A stretch of 64,000 nt of DNA from Chamaecrista fasciculata (Eukaryota > Streptophyta > Magnoliopsida > Fabales > Fabaceae). The stretch is taken from contig QANZ01007272.1 in NCBI GenBank assembly GCA_003254925.1, forward strand, positions 50,798-114,797, in the 5' to 3' direction. The position numbers and the translations under genes were made by a program. The notes beneath the pieces are model-generated. The model ran no database searches. It was not told where the DNA came from and was given only the letters and a program-made list of their open reading frames with translations. Every line of letters begins with the position of its first letter. Within the stretch, counting starts at the first letter, position 1. Positions 60,165-64,000 of the stretch are shown here, piece after piece.

Positions 60165-60432
60165 TAGTAAACTAACAATTTAGTCCTTAAAAGATTATCG
60201 AACTAACAACTCGGTCTCTAAAATATTAAAATATACATTTAGTTTCTGAAAGATTGAAACGTTATACTTTTTAGTCCTTGAAAGATTAAAACAGTATATT
60301 ATTTAGTCCATAAAAAGAGCTAATTAGTATAACGTTTTGATATTTTAAGGATTAAATTATAGATTTCAATCTTTTCAGAATCGAGATGTTAGCTCGGTGA
60401 TCTTTTAGGGATCAAATTGTTAGTTTACTCTT
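60165..60432. mobile_element. Foldback MITE (agtaaactaacaatt family)
   Basis: Left agtaaactaacaatttagtc, right ggatcaaattgttagtttact, roughly inverse. T runs flank both sides. The same family as 61571-61996 and the arm at 23505. Confidence 0.65.
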
Positions 60433-60490
60433 TTTTTTTTTCTTATGTACATTATGTGTGTCCTTCTGTACTGTTCACCACATAGCCTTC

Positions 60491-60634
60491 ATGTTTTCGA
60501 TGGCAGAGAAGGTGGGTGTGATTCCACTAGTATTGACCAGAGAACGTGCACGTCTTCATAGGGGCAAGATTTTACATCTTCATACAGAATGTAGATCCCT
60601 CTTCCTGGAAATGTGGGAGGTAATAAATTTGTGA
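60491..60634 (+). CDS. Short ORF, 47 aa, unrecognised
   Basis: ATG TTT TCG ATG GCA opens a frame with balanced composition (MAEKVGVIPLVLTRERARLH...) and a GT (gtaata) near its end that could be a splice donor. No partner exon was found. Could be an exon, a captured fragment or chance. Confidence 0.15.
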   Translation: MFSMAEKVGVIPLVLTRERARLHRGKILHLHTECRSLFLEMWEVINL

Positions 60635-61570
60635 AAAACTCGGAATTTACCCATAACTCGTTGTATTAATTAGTAAATAGTAGTCAAGGCAGGAGATGAT
60701 GAAATGCAGGGTATGTATGTAAGACTTGTTTCTTAGAACCCAAATCGATCTCAACTATTCAAGTTATAAATAATGGCAGAAATAAGAAGAAATCACATTT
60801 TGTGGATTGGTATAGAACAAATATGAAAGTTTGATGGCTGAAACGGAAAAAAAAATAGTTTTAGGACCAAAATGAATCTAATTCAATAGTTTGAGGACCA
60901 AAATAAAGTTTTAACCTAATAAAAAAGATTAGATTCAATCTTTTAAATGAATTCTCAAGAAACCTCGTTGATATGGTATAGTATGGAAATTATTCTGCAA
61001 ATGAAGCAATAAGAAAAGATTGACATATTCTCTCAAGAAGAAAAACTGTATGCAAAATGCTAAAACAATGTGTGAAGCAGAGGACACTAGAACATTAGAA
61101 CATTAGAAGAGAAAAGGGGTATATTGAATATGGATAGTAGTGTAGTGTGATAGAACATTAGAACTTACTCTTTTTTTGAGTTGAATGCAATCTGAACCAC
61201 ATCTTCTTCAATGGGGAGAATAGGGATTGCAACCACCCCATTTGGTGAAGTGGGTGTGGCTCATGTAGGAATTAGAAGGAAATAATAATAATATGAAGAA
61301 GAAGAAGAGAGTAAGTAAGGGACATAATAAAAGAGGGAAAACTCTAGGCTTTGCTTAGACAAGGGTGAAGGATTTTGCAATGTCATTGTTCATATTTTGG
61401 GACATTTTACATTCCCTTGCTAAATAAACAATCATGAAAACTCAACTATTTGTTGTTGGTACAACTTGCTTTTCAAACATTTCCTACCTTGTACTGGAAG
61501 CAGCCACTCCACCAATCACTAGTGCATTCTGCATCTCACTTACTTTCACTTCACCAGAGACATAAAAAAA
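60635..61570. other. Intergenic DNA, nothing recognised
   Basis: Mixed composition; the GC at 61190-61260 is higher, with a short ccacccca/tgggtgtgg hairpin, but no RNA family is recognised. Confidence 0.4.
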
Positions 61571-61996
61571 ATAGTAAATTAACATTTCGGTCCTTGAAAG
61601 ATTACTAAATTAATAACTCGGTATCTGAAAGATTGAAATACACAATTTAGTCCATGAAAAAATATCTAAACGGTATACTTTTTAGTCCTTTTTATGGACT
61701 AACTGTTTAGTTCTTTCTAGGATTAAAGAGTATACCGTTTGGATCTTTCAAAGATTAAACTGTGTATTTCGGTCTTTGAAGGACTAAAGACATAAATAAA
61801 GAGAAACATTTCGGCCTTTGAAAGATTACTAAATTGACAACTCAGTATACTTTTTGGTCCTTTTTATGGACTAACTGTTTAGTTCTTTCAATAACTAAAG
61901 AATATACTGTTTGAATCTTTCAGGGATTAAACTGTATATTTCAAGCTTTTAGGGACCGAGTTGTCAACTAACTAATCTTTGAAGAACCAAGTTGTT
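61571..61996. mobile_element. Foldback MITE, internally rearranged
   Basis: Left agtaaattaacatttcggtc, right accaagttgttatattact. The middle holds a repeated piece (gtatactttttagtcctttttatggactaactg at about 61672 and again at about 61846), so it looks like a nested or duplicated copy. Confidence 0.6.
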
Positions 61997-62645
61997 ATAT
62001 TACTCAAAAAGAAAAAAAAGGTGAGATTCTTAGTTAATATATACATCAATTCAATTATAATGAGATGTATAAGTGTTTTATAAACACAAATTCTAGTAAG
62101 ATTTACTTAGTTACTTATATTATAAAAATATTTATTTTTAGGTTTTTTAAATGAGTGCCCACAAAAATTATTTTTTTATGATTTCGTAATGTATATTTAG
62201 AGTAAACTTATTTTTTGTTCTCAAATTTGTCTCAAAACTATATTTTAGTCCCTAGATATTACCGATGCATTTTTTAGTCTCCAATTTTTTAAACATCAAC
62301 TATTTAGCTTCCATAAATAATATTTCAAGGTTTACATAATCAATATCTGTTTAAGAAAAATAGGGGTTAAAAACTTTATTTTTAACATCTAGGGAATAAA
62401 TTCTTAGTTTTGGAATAAATTTAGTTACTGAAAAATAATTATTCTCTTATATTTATTTAAATATTTCTTTATAGGAAAAAAAACACTCATCTTTTTCTTT
62501 ATATATTAATTATCTATTTTTCATTATATTTTTGTTTAAAAATTAGAAGCTTGTGAATGAAGATCCACTTTAATGTTTTCATCATCATTTGGCATATTCA
62601 TTGGGGGTAAAAGGAACACATAAGGAAGGTTTCTTTTTTTGACAC

Positions 62646-62858
62646 TTAGGGCCTCTTCCTCCTCTTGCATTTCAAGCAAGTACAATCCTCATTTCTAGGA
62701 TTCTCAAACAAGGCTTTCTTTCTTATTAGTCCACCTGTTCCACTAGGGTGCCTTAAAAGAGTGAACATCTCTTGATTACCTTGTTGACTCAGATTTGACA
62801 CGTCATCCCAACATGATAATAACCCAACTTTCTGCTCAAAAGAAAAGTTCTCATGCAC
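62646..62858 (-). CDS. Unrecognised 70-codon ORF, possible exon
   Basis: The minus frame contains GLIRKKALFENPRNEDCTCL then KCKRRKRP and stop. It is Lys/Arg-rich at the end with a CxCxxC cluster. An acceptor-like TTTTGAGCAG lies near 62835, so it could be a terminal exon of a gene that starts beyond it. No family recognised; low confidence. Confidence 0.25.
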   Translation of the reverse strand: MHENFSFEQKVGLLSCWDDVSNLSQQGNQEMFTLLRHPSGTGGLIRKKALFENPRNEDCTCLKCKRRKRP

Positions 62859-62879
62859 ACTTTAGCTGTGCTTTACAAT

Positions 62880-64000
62880 AAAGATAATTTAATTTAATTA
62901 ATTATCGGTAAATATATAAGATGTGGCTTATTATATTTTAAAAACTTTTGGCAAGAAAATGGGATTATTTTTAAATATTAAAAATTTGACTATCTTTCTA
63001 TTCTTTTTATTGTCCTTGATATTTTATACCTTATTTTAATTAAACTAAAACAGGCTAAAATTATATATAACAATATAATATGGATATAGATATAAATATA
63101 TTAATGCCCACTTTGGTCTCTTATGTTTGGGGAAAGTTGTAATCGAGCCTTTTATATTTCTTCTTTTTTCTTTTTGTAATTCTGGTCCTATAAGTTTTTC
63201 AAAAGTTTCATATTTTTTTGTCGCAACGACTGAATGTGTTTATATTTCTCTTGTTTTAAGTTCAAATGTCACAAGTTCAGAGCTATACATGTTGCTTTTG
63301 ATAAGTCCATTCTCTGCCCAATTGGTACCGATCAAATTGGACTCCGAAAGTGGGTTTCTCTTTTCTTGATCAAACAAGTATAGTTGATCATACCTCTCTT
63401 GTTTCAAGTCCAAATTTGATGAGCTCGAAGCTACAAGTTATTTTTGACGAGAGTCATTTTTCTGCCGAATTGAAATCTTCAACAAATGAAGTCAAATTAA
63501 GCCTTAAAAGTGGGTTTGAGACCACTTTTCTAAAATTTTTCACATTTTGGTCTCAAACCTTCTTTAAGACCCGATTTAACATAATTTGCTAAAAGTTCTA
63601 ACTAAGCAGAGAAAAACTAGTCAAGAGTAACTCGTAGCTCCAAATTAAACTCATCGCATACTTGAAACGAGAGAGATATGACTAACTTTATTAGTTTAAC
63701 TGTGAAAGAGCGACTCACTTTCGAAGTTCAATTTGACATTGTTGTTAGTTGACAGTCCAATTGATCAATAATAATTTGTCAAAAGTAACATGTAACTCTA
63801 AACTTGTTGCATTCAAACTCAAAATTAGATAAGATATGACCACATTCAACCACGGAGACTAAGAGTAAAACTTTTAAAAAATTTACTAAACCAAAATTAC
63901 AAAATAATAAAAAAAATTGATTTGCAACCAACCCCAAATATATAAGATCAAGAATAGTCTTTATTCTTTGGTTTTTTTATTTAAATAATATAAAAAAAAT
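62880..64000. other. Dispersed repeats, no gene seen
   Basis: 63100-63900 carries two to three diverged copies of 'cacctctcttgtttcaagtcc aaat...gctacaag' text, in both orientations, shared with 56740 and 59600. Open frames at 63127 and 63350 fall in this repeat. Confidence 0.55.

Noticed and set aside
61196..61260. Hairpin ccacccca...tgggtgtgg as a microRNA precursor
   Set aside because: The stem is only about 9-10 bp and matches no miRNA family I recognise.

Overview
The window is nuclear DNA from a flowering plant, most likely a eudicot. It is AT-rich, its genes carry GT-AG introns, it holds plant-specific families (seed-maturation LEA, granule-bound starch synthase, XS-domain protein), and most of it is plant transposon debris. 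The species cannot be named from the sequence. It is a draft assembly: there are two N runs (13775-14021, 53057-53096) and six single-N joins (1523, 5017, 5869, 32799, 43064, 53439). Several joins are flanked by the same sequence on both sides, which suggests contig overlaps that were never merged.

Layout. 1-5016: AT-rich intergenic DNA with a small-peptide candidate (319-423, minus), a pair of 346-bp direct repeats and a ~146-bp tandem array. 5018-9940: a decayed, internally deleted Copia element split by a Harbinger-type element. 10262-11776: an intact two-exon seed-maturation (SMP/LEA) gene whose promoter has two ABRE/G-box sites. 12284-18733: Mutator-type MITEs, a Helitron helicase scrap, an asymmetric foldback element and a 5'-truncated LINE. 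19745-23458: a CACTA terminus, a ~34-bp tandem array and the 3' half of a second Copia element. 23706-26681: the last five coding exons of a granule-bound starch synthase (waxy) gene with no 5' half in the window. 28822-29901 (minus): a uL18-family ribosomal-type protein, probably organellar. 35212-46424 (minus): a complete three-exon XS-domain gene with a 7.4-kb first intron full of repeats. 47696-50468: a 2.8-kb Mutator-type element with very long inverted arms. 50690-56122: a 2.7-kb segment present twice across a single N, each copy holding a frameshifted RPS18 (uS13) pseudogene. 56008-56629: a solo LTR with four perfect heat-shock elements. 56630-64000: dispersed repeats and foldback MITEs with no convincing gene.

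The genes that look functional are SMP, the uL18-family gene and the XS gene. From memory their order resembles a block of Arabidopsis chromosome 3 (AT3G22430 XS, AT3G22450 L18, AT3G22490/22500 SMP), read in reverse; this was not checked. They do not form a pathway. The starch synthase and RPS18 copies look like fragments or pseudogenes. No new multi-gene system was found. The most interesting signals are the heat-shock-element LTR, the truncated waxy gene, the duplicated RPS18 segment and the long-arm Mutator element.
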